Of a DNA stretch of 64,000 bases, positions 1 to 7,589 are shown piece by piece. A model generated the notes under the pieces. The model had not been told where the DNA came from and searched no databases. It was given only the letters and a program-made list of their open reading frames with translations. Both the position numbers and the translations under genes were made by a program. Source of the stretch: an uncultured Agathobaculum sp. (lineage in GTDB: Bacteria; Bacillota; Clostridia; Oscillospirales; Butyricicoccaceae); the NCBI GenBank assembly GCA_944384725.1, contig CALWUJ010000002.1, forward strand, positions 1 to 64,000, given 5' to 3'. Position 1 is the first letter of the stretch. Each line of letters begins with the position of its first letter.

Positions 1-48
1 AGGCAGGCAAGGCAACCCTTTTCGGGCTGCCCTGCCTGTCTTTTTTTC
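1..48 (+). terminator. Rho-independent terminator of an upstream gene outside the window
   Basis: A stem pairs bases 1-7 with 31-37 (AGGCAGG/CCTGCCT), with further pairing inside (GCA/TGC, CCC/GGG), and a run of T follows from about 41. It would end a plus-strand transcript entering from the left. Confidence 0.8.
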
Positions 49-171
49 TTTGGCCTATTTTGCAACAGGCCCTTTTTGCATGCTCTTTACGATCTAAATG
101 TGGCTGAGCCTGTTCAAAGTGACAAAATCTTCGGCGCAGAGCAAAAAACGCTGTGCAAGTAACAGGGTCTG

Positions 172-180
172 TGCTATAAT
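172..180 (+). promoter_or_regulatory. Extended -10 promoter for the EIIC-like gene
   Basis: TGCTATAAT is a perfect -10 hexamer (175-180) with the upstream TG of an extended -10. The -35 region is weak. Transcription would start near 187, leaving a leader of about 55 nt. That leader carries two TTGACA copies 12 bp apart (196 and 208), which could also serve as alternative -35 elements. Confidence 0.5.
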
Positions 181-242
181 GTGTCCTGAGCTGTCTTGAC
201 AGTGCACTTGACAGGTTTTAGATGCGGTAAAGAAGGGGTAAC

Positions 243-1331
243 ATGGACAAGATAAAGAAATTTCTCAAACGCAAAGATATCGTGATCTCGGTCAAACGGT
301 ATGGCATTGACGCGCTCGGTGCGATGGCACAGGGCCTGTTTTGTTCGCTGCTGATCGGCACGATCATCGACACGGTGGGCAAGCAGCTGGGCATCCCGTT
401 TCTGACCATGCCGGTAGCAACAATTAATGAGGTATCTTACACCGTCGGCGGACTGGCTTCCGCGATGAGCGGCCCCGCGATGGCGGTTGCAATCGGCTAC
501 GCGCTGCACTGTCCGCCGCTGGTGCTGTTTTCGCTTATCAGCGTAGGCTTTGCGTCCAATGCGCTGGGCGGTGCGGGCGGACCGCTTGCGGTACTGTTCG
601 TGGCGATCATCGCGGCGGAACTGGGCAAAGCAGTCGCGGGAGAAACCCGCATTGATATTCTGGTCACGCCGCTGGTGACCATCGGCGTAGGTGTGGCGCT
701 GGCTGCATGGTGGGCGCCGGCACTGGGCGCAGCGGCGATGCAGGTGGGCAGCCTCATCATGTGGGCAACCAATTTACAGCCGTTCCTGATGGGCATTTTG
801 GTGTCCGTGCTGGTTGGCGTAGCGCTGACGCTGCCGATTTCCTCCGCAGCGATCTGCGCGGCGCTTGGACTGACCGGTCTGGCAGGCGGTGCGGCGGTTG
901 CGGGCTGCTGTGCGCAGATGGTTGGCTTTGCGGTCATGTCCTTCCCGGAAAACCGTTGGGGCGGGCTGGTGTCGCAGGGCATCGGCACATCCATGCTGCA
1001 AATGGGCAACATTGTGAGAAATCCGCGTATTTGGATTGCACCTATCCTGACTTCAGCTATCACCGGACCGATTGCCACCTGCCTGTTCCGGCTGGAGATG
1101 AACGGCCCTCCGGTATCCTCGGGTATGGGTACCTGCGGATTGGTCGGACAGATCGGCGTGTATACCGGCTGGCTGGATGATGTGGCCGCGGGGCTTAAGA
1201 CAGCGGTCACGACGCAGGACTGGATCGGGCTGCTGCTGATTTCGTTCGTACTGCCTGCGGTGCTGTGCCCGCTCATCAATCTGGCCCTGCGCCGTGTTGG
1301 CTGGGTCAAAGACGGAGACATGACGCTGTAA
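243..1331 (+). CDS. PTS-type sugar transporter, membrane subunit EIIC (PTS_EIIC_2-like)
   Basis: A 362-residue, very hydrophobic protein with about nine to ten membrane segments and many Gly/Ala-rich stretches. It resembles the PTS_EIIC_2 family (PF13303), whose members form the membrane channel of a sugar phosphotransferase system. The ATG is preceded by AAGGGG. It stands alone between a promoter and a terminator, and no EIIA, EIIB or HPr gene lies nearby. The substrate is therefore unknown, and energising subunits would have to be encoded elsewhere. It could also act as a PTS-independent transporter; the sequence does not decide this. Confidence 0.75.
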   Translation: MDKIKKFLKRKDIVISVKRYGIDALGAMAQGLFCSLLIGTIIDTVGKQLGIPFLTMPVATINEVSYTVGGLASAMSGPAMAVAIGYALHCPPLVLFSLISVGFASNALGGAGGPLAVLFVAIIAAELGKAVAGETRIDILVTPLVTIGVGVALAAWWAPALGAAAMQVGSLIMWATNLQPFLMGILVSVLVGVALTLPISSAAICAALGLTGLAGGAAVAGCCAQMVGFAVMSFPENRWGGLVSQGIGTSMLQMGNIVRNPRIWIAPILTSAITGPIATCLFRLEMNGPPVSSGMGTCGLVGQIGVYTGWLDDVAAGLKTAVTTQDWIGLLLISFVLPAVLCPLINLALRRVGWVKDGDMTL

Positions 1332-1342
1332 CAACTGAAACG

Positions 1343-1379
1343 AAAAGCGTGCTGTACTATTGTGCAGCACGCTTTTTTT
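1343..1379. terminator. Bidirectional terminator between convergent genes
   Basis: AAAAGCGTGCTG (from 1343) pairs with CAGCACGCTTTT, followed by T on the plus strand and preceded by A. It can stop both the EIIC gene and the leftward gene ending at 1392. Confidence 0.85.
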
Positions 1380-1391
1380 GATTAAAAGGTT

Positions 1392-2042
1392 TTACTTTTG
1401 GTCGTGCAGGCGGGAAAGCTCCTGATTGAGCAAATCCACCTCATGCCGGAGGCTGCGCACCTCCCAGGAACGATTGGACAGTGCTTGATTCAGGCTGTTG
1501 ATCTTTTCGTTCAACACCTCGATCTGATCCTGAGCACGGACCAATTCTTGCAGTTTGTTTTTCAAATTGCTTTCGGTGTCCATCAATTGCTGTTCCAGTG
1601 CGCGTTTGTCCGCGTCGTGCACACTGCTTTGCGGATGATAGCCATAAAAGGCGACCAAATAATACCAACGATTCTCCACTAAAATGCCATTCATGCGCAT
1701 ATACATGGTGCGGTTGGTTTCGTTTAAGCGGATCAGCGTCTGGTTGACCCGTTTGGGGTCTGCAGCTGCCTGAAGGCGATGCGCGGAAAGCTGGATGCGC
1801 TGCATCAGATCGCCGCTGACGTGATCGGCCAGCCGCCCGGAATAGCCTTGCTGATCCAGATGGAACCGATGGAAAATATCTTCTCCCGCGAAAACGATGC
1901 GGAAATTTTCGTCAATCAGGAGGGCGTTTGGATAATGGACAATGAAAAACTGCTGCAAAATCCGCTGTATCGGAACGCCGAGCGGATAACCGTTGGAATG
2001 ACGAGCGGACACCGGACAGGAGTCATACTCCCAGTTATACAT
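1392..2042 (-). CDS. PAS-like sensor segment with C-terminal coiled coil; in frame with the CheR-like gene upstream
   Basis: The 216 codons encode a PAS-like region (about residues 35-130, with a LIDENFRIVFAG start typical of PAS folds) and then a long heptad-patterned coiled coil (about 145-216). This order recalls the tail of large CheB-CheR-PAS hybrid proteins. The frame is the same as that of the XRE-CheR gene: only the TGA at 2067-2069 and eight codons separate them, and the intervening codons are open. It may be the second half of a single protein of about 565 residues cut by one stop, or a separate protein started at ATG 2042 behind a weak GAAGATGAG site. A dedicated function cannot be named. 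Confidence 0.6.
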   Translation of the reverse strand: MYNWEYDSCPVSARHSNGYPLGVPIQRILQQFFIVHYPNALLIDENFRIVFAGEDIFHRFHLDQQGYSGRLADHVSGDLMQRIQLSAHRLQAAADPKRVNQTLIRLNETNRTMYMRMNGILVENRWYYLVAFYGYHPQSSVHDADKRALEQQLMDTESNLKNKLQELVRAQDQIEVLNEKINSLNQALSNRSWEVRSLRHEVDLLNQELSRLHDQK

Positions 2043-2066
2043 CTCATCTTCGTCATCCAGCTTGTG

Positions 2067-3086
2067 TCAGACCCCCGGACAGTCGGGATTGATGGAAAAG
2101 TGCATCTGCCCGTCGGTGAGCGGGTGGGTGCTGGGCAACAGGAGACAGCCGGAAGGGGAGAGACTGTGATAGAGCGTCTGGATCAGTCTGCCCTGACAGC
2201 TGGCGCACAAAACGGAGACCAACCGGCGGCAGCATACGAGTTCGATATGAGAAAAAGGTGGATCAAGCAGTGGATCATAGGGGGAGAATACCACCATTTT
2301 GCGCACAGCCGGGCAGATTTGAAACCCGCCTTCGACCGGAATCAGGTATTTTTCACGCAAGGCTTGCGGGATGGACGCAACCTGCTGCGCAGTGAAAAAT
2401 CCGTCGCCTCGCTCTGCGGGTTCTTCCAGATAAGCGGCATCGGTTGCAAAGATGCGTGCACTGTCCTGACAATGGCTGTGCTCTTGATATTCTGCAATCG
2501 CCATGGCCAGAGAGAAGGCCTCCTGTCCGGTGGATGCGCTGAGCACCCATACGCGGATCGGCGTGCCGGAGATATGGATGCGGGGCAGAAGTTCTTCCTG
2601 CAAATAGCGGAATAATGCGGGATTGTCAAAAAAGGTGGGTGTCGCGGGCTGAATGGCATGCAGGAATTCCAGGCGCCGCTCTTTGGAGGCGGACATCAGC
2701 CGGATAAAGGCCGAAACCGAGCGCAAATCATGCTGCTGCATGTAGAGTTGCACGGTCTGGCGGATATGCTCCGACGCATAGCGGGATAGATCCACGCCCA
2801 TGGTGCGTTGAAATAAATCATTCCAACTCTCCATCAGATCTTCGGTCAGGGAGCTGGTGCCCGAAGCGGCAGGCGCTGGGGATTCCAGCGGAGCTGCGCC
2901 CGTGAGTTGGTCGACCAAAACATTGAGTAAAGCGGCGATTTTGACCATGTTGCGGGCGGAAGGCTGTGCCTGTCCGTTTTCCCAGCGGGAAATTGCCTGT
3001 CGGCTGACGCCGATATTTTCTGCCAGATATTCCTGTGTCAGATGCATCTGGGTTCTGGCCAGTTGGATATAGTTTGCAACTTTCAT
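2067..3086 (-). CDS. XRE-family DNA-binding domain fused to a CheR-like methyltransferase domain
   Basis: 339 residues from the ATG at 3086, chosen because GAGGTGAC precedes it and the helix-turn-helix begins there. Residues 5-63 are an XRE/Cro helix-turn-helix (LTQEYLAENIGVSRQAISRWENG). Residues about 80-325 follow the CheR plan: a TFF loop at 151, a SAM-binding motif SASTGQEAFSLAM (183-195; CheR usually has STGEEPYSLAM), an acidic ATD at 214-216, and CCRR at 285-288 where CheR has CRN. CheR methylates chemoreceptor glutamates. Here some motif positions are altered, so activity is uncertain. The gene is divergent from a chemoreceptor gene, its possible partner. Translation stops at a TGA in frame with the PAS-coiled-coil segment downstream. 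Confidence 0.7.
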   Translation of the reverse strand: MKVANYIQLARTQMHLTQEYLAENIGVSRQAISRWENGQAQPSARNMVKIAALLNVLVDQLTGAAPLESPAPAASGTSSLTEDLMESWNDLFQRTMGVDLSRYASEHIRQTVQLYMQQHDLRSVSAFIRLMSASKERRLEFLHAIQPATPTFFDNPALFRYLQEELLPRIHISGTPIRVWVLSASTGQEAFSLAMAIAEYQEHSHCQDSARIFATDAAYLEEPAERGDGFFTAQQVASIPQALREKYLIPVEGGFQICPAVRKMVVFSPYDPLLDPPFSHIELVCCRRLVSVLCASCQGRLIQTLYHSLSPSGCLLLPSTHPLTDGQMHFSINPDCPGV

Positions 3087-3110
3087 GGCCAACGTCACCT
3101 CACGAACCTT

Positions 3111-3143
3111 ATTATACCATTTGAATTTACATTGACAAGTCAA
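3111..3143 (-). promoter_or_regulatory. Promoter with overlapping palindrome for the XRE-CheR gene
   Basis: On the minus strand TTGTCA (plus 3133-3138), a 16-bp gap and TATAAT (plus 3111-3116) lie about 25 bp before the start codon. The palindrome TTGACAAGTCAA (3132-3143) overlaps the -35 hexamer. It is a candidate operator for the XRE domain of the gene product, which would mean autoregulation. Confidence 0.55.
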
Positions 3144-3506
3144 GGCGTTGTGCGGATTGGACGAGGGCAATGTGAAAGTTACGTAAACTCTGATTGACAA
3201 AGTCGGTATTAAGTTTACAAGATGGAAAGTTTTATGCAGAAAAACGATGCAATGTGGTAAAAGGATAAAGCGAAAGTGTGCAATATATACAATAAAGCAA
3301 TGAGTAAGAAAAGAAAACTATGCAAATAAACGAAGTTAAGAAAAAGATTGCGAGTGCAATCAAAGGTTGCGCAAATGTCAGGTGCGGGTGCTGGAAAGTG
3401 CGAGGGGTGGTGCTATGATGACCATAATGAAGAAGTTATTTCCGGCCGGTCCGCCTCGCAGACGGAGGGCAGGAGTTGATATATTATAGAAAGAGGGAGC
3501 ATTGAC
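3144..3506. other. Intergenic region upstream of the chemoreceptor gene
   Basis: About 360 bases without a credible gene. A TTGACA at 3201-3206 with a weak TACAAG-like -10 about 16 bp further on could start the rightward transcript, leaving a long A-rich leader. GAGGGAG just before 3507 is the ribosome site. I looked for a cyclic-di-GMP riboswitch here and could not recognise one. Confidence 0.35.
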
Positions 3507-5225
3507 ATGAGAAACTGGAAACTGCGGAGTAAACTCTTGGCGTGTTTTTGCCCGGTTCTGGTGACGATCGTCATTATGGGGGTCGTGTCCATGGTTTGCG
3601 TCAACAGCCTGAGTGCCATCAATGTGCAGTACGGGGAGCAAATGCTTCCTGCGGTCAACAGCATGTGGACGGTGCGCCGGAACATGGTATCAGTACGGCA
3701 AGGGCTGCTCAATGAGATGCTGGTTGAAACAAACGGGGAGTTTGAAGAGAACCGGACAGCGCTGGAGAACGATTTGGCATCTCTGAAAGAAGCGCTGACA
3801 GAGCTGGACACTTTGCTGCCGGAATATCATGATACAATTGAGGAAATTACCGGCCGGATGGAGACAACGACACAATACCAGAATGAAATTCTGTCACTGA
3901 CCAGCACCTTTACCGAAGAGGATGAGGAGCGTGCCTATGATGTTTACCGGGAACAGTATACTCCGGCATTCGAGCAGATGGATGAACTGGTCACACAGCT
4001 GATGCAGCAGGTGGAGGAAACTGTCAGCAACGCACAGCAGAGCGCAGTTCGGGTGAAAACAACGGCTGTGGTGCTGGTGCTGGTGGTGGTAGTGCTGGCG
4101 CTCTTCATTGCCATTGTGGCCAGCCAACTCCTGACCCGAGCCATTGTATCGCCCTTGAAAGAGATCGACATGGCCATGCAGAATGTGGCGGAGGGCGAGT
4201 TTGAGCAAGCGGTTGTCCATTATCAGTCCAAAGATGAGTTGGGGCGCTTGGCGGACAGCATCCGGCTCACCATTCAGAAGCTGTCCTTTATCATTGATGA
4301 CCTCGACCAAGGTTTAGCAGCCATTGCTGCGGGCGATTTTACTCAACAGAGCCAAAATGATAGCATTTATACCGGCAGTTACAGCAAATTGGCGGGATAT
4401 GCCTATAAGACCATTCATGATCTCAATGAAACGCTGTGGAAGATCAATGCGGTAGCGGACGACGTGGCGACCGGCGGCGAACAGGTGGCCAGTGGAGCGC
4501 AGGCACTGAGCGACGGCGCTTCGGAGCAAGCCAGTGCGGTGCAGCAGCTGACCGCTACCATCGACGAGATTTCCCGCCACATCAATAAGAATGCCGAAAG
4601 CGCCGCCAAAGCACGGGAACAGGCGGACAGCGCAAATCACGAGGTGGAAAAGAGCAACCATCAGATGAAGGAAATGATTCAGGCGATGGACAGCATCAAT
4701 ATTGCCTCGGATAAGATTGGAAAAATCATTAAAACCATTGAAGATATCGCTTTCCAGACCAATATTTTAGCGCTTAACGCAGCGGTGGAAGCAGCGCGGG
4801 CAGGCGCGGCAGGAAAAGGCTTTGCTGTGGTGGCAGATGAGGTGCGGAATCTGGCGCATAAGTCCTCGGAAGCGGCACAGAGCACGACCGAACTGATTCA
4901 GGAGTCCATCCAAACGGTGGAGAACGGAACGAATATTGCGCATATGACAGCAAAGAACATGGAGCATGTGGTGAGCGATGTGGCGCAGGCGGTGCATCGG
5001 ATCGACGAAATTACAAAGGCCACGCAGGAGCAGGCCGCTTCGCTGTCACAGGTTGCGACCGGCGTGGACCAGATTGCAGGCGTGGTGCAGACCACATCCG
5101 CGACGGCGGAGGAGTCCGCAGCAGCCAGCGAGCAGCTTTTCAATCAGGCCAGCATGCTCAAACAGTTGCTTTCTGTGTTCAAATTCAGCAATAACGCGGG
5201 GAAAGGAAAGCATACGAAAAGCTGA
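3507..5225 (+). CDS. Methyl-accepting chemotaxis protein
   Basis: 572 residues with the standard transmembrane chemoreceptor layout: membrane segment 1 (about 8-32), an extracellular four-helix-bundle-like ligand domain (about 35-180), membrane segment 2 (about 185-208), HAMP (about 208-262) and a long cytoplasmic signalling helix pair. The hairpin tip is the highly conserved [20 protein letters not shown] region that binds CheA and CheW. There is no CheR-docking pentapeptide at the C terminus, which ends in a Lys-rich tail. No cheA, cheW or flagellar gene lies in the window, so it would act with components encoded elsewhere. It is divergent from the CheR-like gene. Confidence 0.92.
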   Translation: MRNWKLRSKLLACFCPVLVTIVIMGVVSMVCVNSLSAINVQYGEQMLPAVNSMWTVRRNMVSVRQGLLNEMLVETNGEFEENRTALENDLASLKEALTELDTLLPEYHDTIEEITGRMETTTQYQNEILSLTSTFTEEDEERAYDVYREQYTPAFEQMDELVTQLMQQVEETVSNAQQSAVRVKTTAVVLVLVVVVLALFIAIVASQLLTRAIVSPLKEIDMAMQNVAEGEFEQAVVHYQSKDELGRLADSIRLTIQKLSFIIDDLDQGLAAIAAGDFTQQSQNDSIYTGSYSKLAGYAYKTIHDLNETLWKINAVADDVATGGEQVASGAQALSDGASEQASAVQQLTATIDEISRHINKNAESAAKAREQADSANHEVEKSNHQMKEMIQAMDSINIASDKIGKIIKTIEDIAFQTNILALNAAVEAARAGAAGKGFAVVADEVRNLAHKSSEAAQSTTELIQESIQTVENGTNIAHMTAKNMEHVVSDVAQAVHRIDEITKATQEQAASLSQVATGVDQIAGVVQTTSATAEESAAASEQLFNQASMLKQLLSVFKFSNNAGKGKHTKS

Positions 5226-5262
5226 CGAATATGAAAACGGCTGAAAAGCATTCATACATAGC

Positions 5263-5303
5263 AAACGGGAGACACTTCACGAAGAAGTGTCTCCCGTTTT
5301 ATT
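5263..5303. terminator. Bidirectional terminator
   Basis: A perfect 16-bp stem (5263-5278 with 5284-5299, core ACGGGAGACACTTC) is flanked by A and T runs. It lies between the chemoreceptor gene and the convergent DUF554 gene. Confidence 0.9.
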
Positions 5304-5315
5304 TGGGCAGATCGG

Positions 5316-6062
5316 TTACAGGGTGCCAAGCGCGGGGATAAAGCGCGCCAGCAAATAGAAGAAGATCGGGAAAAGGACGGCAGGCAGCAGATTGCCAACT
5401 TTGACCTTTTTATTGAACATCAGGTTAAAGCCGATGGCGAAGATCAGCACCGAGCCGATACAGGATATCTGGCTGATGAGCGCATCGGTCAGCCATGGAC
5501 GGATGAACCGCGCCAGCAGCGTGATGCCGCCCTGATACAGGAGCAGCGGCAGAATGGACAGATATACGCCCTTGCCGAGTGATGCGGCAAAAATCACTGC
5601 GGTCACGCCGTCCAGCACAGCTTTGGCAATCAGGATGGAGGGATTGCCGTTCAGACCGTCCTCAAGTGCGCCGACGATTGCCATCGCGCCCACGCAGAAC
5701 AGCAGGGATGCGGTCACAAAGCCCTGCACGAACTTTCCGTCCTCGTTGTTGCCGGAAAACCGCGTCTGGTACCACGCACCGAAGTCGTTGAGCCGCGTTT
5801 CGATATCCAGTGCTTCACCGACGACCGCACCCAGCACCAGACTGAGCATCAGCAGCATGGTGTGCTGGGTGGAAAGGGTGCCGTCCTCGATGGTCAGCAA
5901 GCCGCTGGCAGCACCGCCAATGCCGATGAAAAACGTACACAGACCGAGTGCTTGCAGGATAGTGGTTTCAAACCGACGCGACAGTCCCCCTTTGAGGAGA
6001 ACGCCAAGTGTTGTGCCAGCAGCGATCATGCAGCAGTTGACAATGGTTCCCAGTCCGATCAT
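5316..6062 (-). CDS. DUF554 family membrane protein (YqgA-like)
   Basis: 248 residues starting MIGLGTIVNCCMIAAGTTLG, the characteristic N terminus of DUF554 proteins. AAGGAG precedes the ATG at 6062; longer upstream frames lack a ribosome site. About seven hydrophobic segments and two internally similar halves are apparent. The family is widespread in Firmicutes and enterobacteria, probably as an inner-membrane transporter, but the substrate is not established to my knowledge. It has its own promoter region with a perfect palindrome at 6085-6098. Confidence 0.85.
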   Translation of the reverse strand: MIGLGTIVNCCMIAAGTTLGVLLKGGLSRRFETTILQALGLCTFFIGIGGAASGLLTIEDGTLSTQHTMLLMLSLVLGAVVGEALDIETRLNDFGAWYQTRFSGNNEDGKFVQGFVTASLLFCVGAMAIVGALEDGLNGNPSILIAKAVLDGVTAVIFAASLGKGVYLSILPLLLYQGGITLLARFIRPWLTDALISQISCIGSVLIFAIGFNLMFNKKVKVGNLLPAVLFPIFFYLLARFIPALGTL

Positions 6063-6084
6063 TTCGTATATTGCTCCTTGTTGC

Positions 6085-6098
6085 TTTAGTATACTAAA
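6085..6098 (-). promoter_or_regulatory. Perfect 14-bp palindrome over the -10 of the DUF554 gene
   Basis: TTTAGTATACTAAA is fully self-complementary, and its core supplies a TATACT -10 on the minus strand about 23 bp before the start codon. The matching -35 (TTTTGC, 17-bp gap) is poor, as expected of a regulated promoter. Confidence 0.4.
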
Positions 6099-6145
6099 AT
6101 TTATTGTACGGCAAAAGATGAGCAAAGTCAATTCTTTTCCGGCGT

Positions 6146-6865
6146 TCAATTGCGGCGACGATATTCTTCATACGCTGCGATTGCGGCGGTGGCTGCGGAG
6201 CAGAACAGGAAGATGATCCAACCCGGATGCCACAGATCATAGAACATGCCGATGCACACATAAATGGCTGCCGCGACTGGAAAAGCAATGGAAGCAAATA
6301 GATTGCTGATTGGGTGCCGTTTCTCATCCTCTCTGTCAGAGATATCGTCCTCGTCGCAGCCAAGACCGTGAAGCTCGCGATAATAGTCATCCTTTCGACC
6401 GGACATGATGCACAGTGCCACGCCTGCCGCGATCATGACGAAGAACAGGAAAGTACCGGGCTCTTCCAGATGCAGCGAATCCTCGAAAAAGGCGCAGGTG
6501 AAAGGGGCAAGAATGAACAGTGCGACTGCTATCGCAATCATAGCATGTTTGCGCGTTTGATAGCGTCCATATTCTTGTGCAACAGCAGGATCGGGCTGCG
6601 GAGCGGTCGCGCGTGCCGTAGATGTGGTTTTTGCTGTATTGGATTCGGTTTCTGCTGACAGACCAAATTCTTCCCGCAGCTCGTCTGCCGAGCCGATGGA
6701 CGCAATGACCAGTCCGGTCGCTTCGGCTTCGTTTTTGCCCTCCTCCAGCAGGGCGTGATACTTTTCTTCCAAATTTGCCAGCATATCAGCTTTGATGCGC
6801 TGTGTATCCGTATTTTGCGGCAACGCAGCAAACAGCGCTTCTACATAGTTACGAATTGCTTCCAT
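6146..6865 (-). CDS. Permease-prefix/DUF1700-like membrane protein paired with PadR
   Basis: 239 residues. The N terminus (MEAIRNYVEALFAALP, about 1-70) is the helical permease-prefix/DUF1700-type domain with its usual adjoining linker (ELREEFG). Four membrane segments follow (about 110-130, 140-158, 195-215, 218-235). The start at 6865 overlaps the end of padR by 17 bp, implying translational coupling. PadR regulators are commonly co-transcribed with such proteins. The biochemical role is not known; response to envelope stress is a plausible but unproven idea. Confidence 0.75.
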   Translation of the reverse strand: MEAIRNYVEALFAALPQNTDTQRIKADMLANLEEKYHALLEEGKNEAEATGLVIASIGSADELREEFGLSAETESNTAKTTSTARATAPQPDPAVAQEYGRYQTRKHAMIAIAVALFILAPFTCAFFEDSLHLEEPGTFLFFVMIAAGVALCIMSGRKDDYYRELHGLGCDEDDISDREDEKRHPISNLFASIAFPVAAAIYVCIGMFYDLWHPGWIIFLFCSAATAAIAAYEEYRRRN

Positions 6866-7196
6866 TCTTCGTTTCCTCCTTTGCAAAACGGTCGACCACA
6901 GCTTTGAGTACACGCCATTCTGCACATTTGGCAGCATAGGCACGTTTGCCCTCGTCCGTGATGGTGTAATAGGTGCGCGGCCGGCCCTGCGTTTCGCTGC
7001 CTTGATAGGGCACAATATAGCCCTGCTTTTCCAGCCGTCCGAACGCGGAATACAGCGTCGTTTCCTTGATCGGGTATTCGCCGCCGCTGCGCCGCTCGAT
7101 CTCACGGGAAATAGCATAGCCGTAGGAATCGCCCTCGCACAGCAGGCACAGGATCAGCATGTCGTTGTAGCCGCGCATCACGTCGCTTCCCAGCAT
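6849..7196 (-). CDS. PadR family transcriptional regulator
   Basis: 115 residues with the PadR winged-helix pattern: DMLILCLLCEGDSYGYAI near the N terminus, then KETTLYSAFGRLEKQGYI in the recognition region and the RPRTYYTITDEGK wing. The ATG at 7196 follows AAGGAGGTGCGCC. It is the first gene of a two-gene operon and probably represses its own promoter through the inverted repeat at 7241-7265. The ligand is unknown. Confidence 0.92.
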   Translation of the reverse strand: MLGSDVMRGYNDMLILCLLCEGDSYGYAISREIERRSGGEYPIKETTLYSAFGRLEKQGYIVPYQGSETQGRPRTYYTITDEGKRAYAAKCAEWRVLKAVVDRFAKEETKNGSNS

Positions 7197-7230
7197 GGCG
7201 CACCTCCTTTTTACTTCGACTGATGGAGTA

Positions 7231-7265
7231 ATCATAACACAACTACTACGACAGGTCAAGTAGTT
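7231..7265 (-). promoter_or_regulatory. padR promoter with inverted-repeat operator
   Basis: On the minus strand TTGACC (plus 7254-7259), a 17-bp gap and TATGAT (plus 7231-7236) make a good sigma-A promoter. AACTACT (7241-7247) and AGTAGTT (7259-7265) form a 7-bp inverted repeat that spans the spacer and touches the -35, the usual position of a PadR repressor site. Confidence 0.7.
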
Positions 7266-7287
7266 AGTGTGTTGCTTGACAAAAATA

Positions 7288-7317
7288 AAAAGAGCAGCCC
7301 AAATGGGCTGCTCTTTT
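7288..7317 (-). terminator. Terminator of the tmcAL/DUF6487-like operon
   Basis: AAAAGAGCAGCCC and GGGCTGCTCTTTT form a 13-bp stem with the loop AAAT just past the stop of the leftward gene ending at 7326. Confidence 0.85.
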
Positions 7318-7325
7318 GCACGGTT

Positions 7326-7547
7326 TCAGCAGTTTTCCAGATCAATAATCAGCTTTTTGCAGTATGAACAATGCCACGCACGCGCTTCTGCGCGCTGCGT
7401 GGGCGCATGGGAGCCGACGGTGAGTCCCCCGCAGGCCCACAGGCCGAACAACATCTGCTTGTCTTTGGGCAGCCATTTGAGCGCCTTGTGGTCGCCCAGC
7501 AGCTTGCCGTCGAGCATTTCTTTTCCGCAGTAAGGACATTGCATCAT
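7326..7547 (-). CDS. Small zinc-ribbon-like protein (DUF6487-like)
   Basis: 73 residues with two Cys pairs, CPYCGKEM at the N terminus and CSYCKK near the end, enough to bind one zinc. The middle contains WLPKDKQ and a Gly-rich segment as in DUF6487 (PF20097) proteins. GGAGGT lies seven bases before the ATG at 7547. It follows tmcAL by 42 bp and probably shares its transcript. No function is known. Confidence 0.7.
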   Translation of the reverse strand: MMQCPYCGKEMLDGKLLGDHKALKWLPKDKQMLFGLWACGGLTVGSHAPTQRAEARAWHCSYCKKLIIDLENC

Positions 7548-7589
7548 CGGTCATACCTCCCTGAAAAACACGTCGGTGAATGGAACAGG

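Noticed and set aside
3144..3506. Cyclic-di-GMP riboswitch before the chemoreceptor gene
   Set aside because: Purine-rich leader in a suggestive place, but neither class I nor class II core sequences could be aligned.
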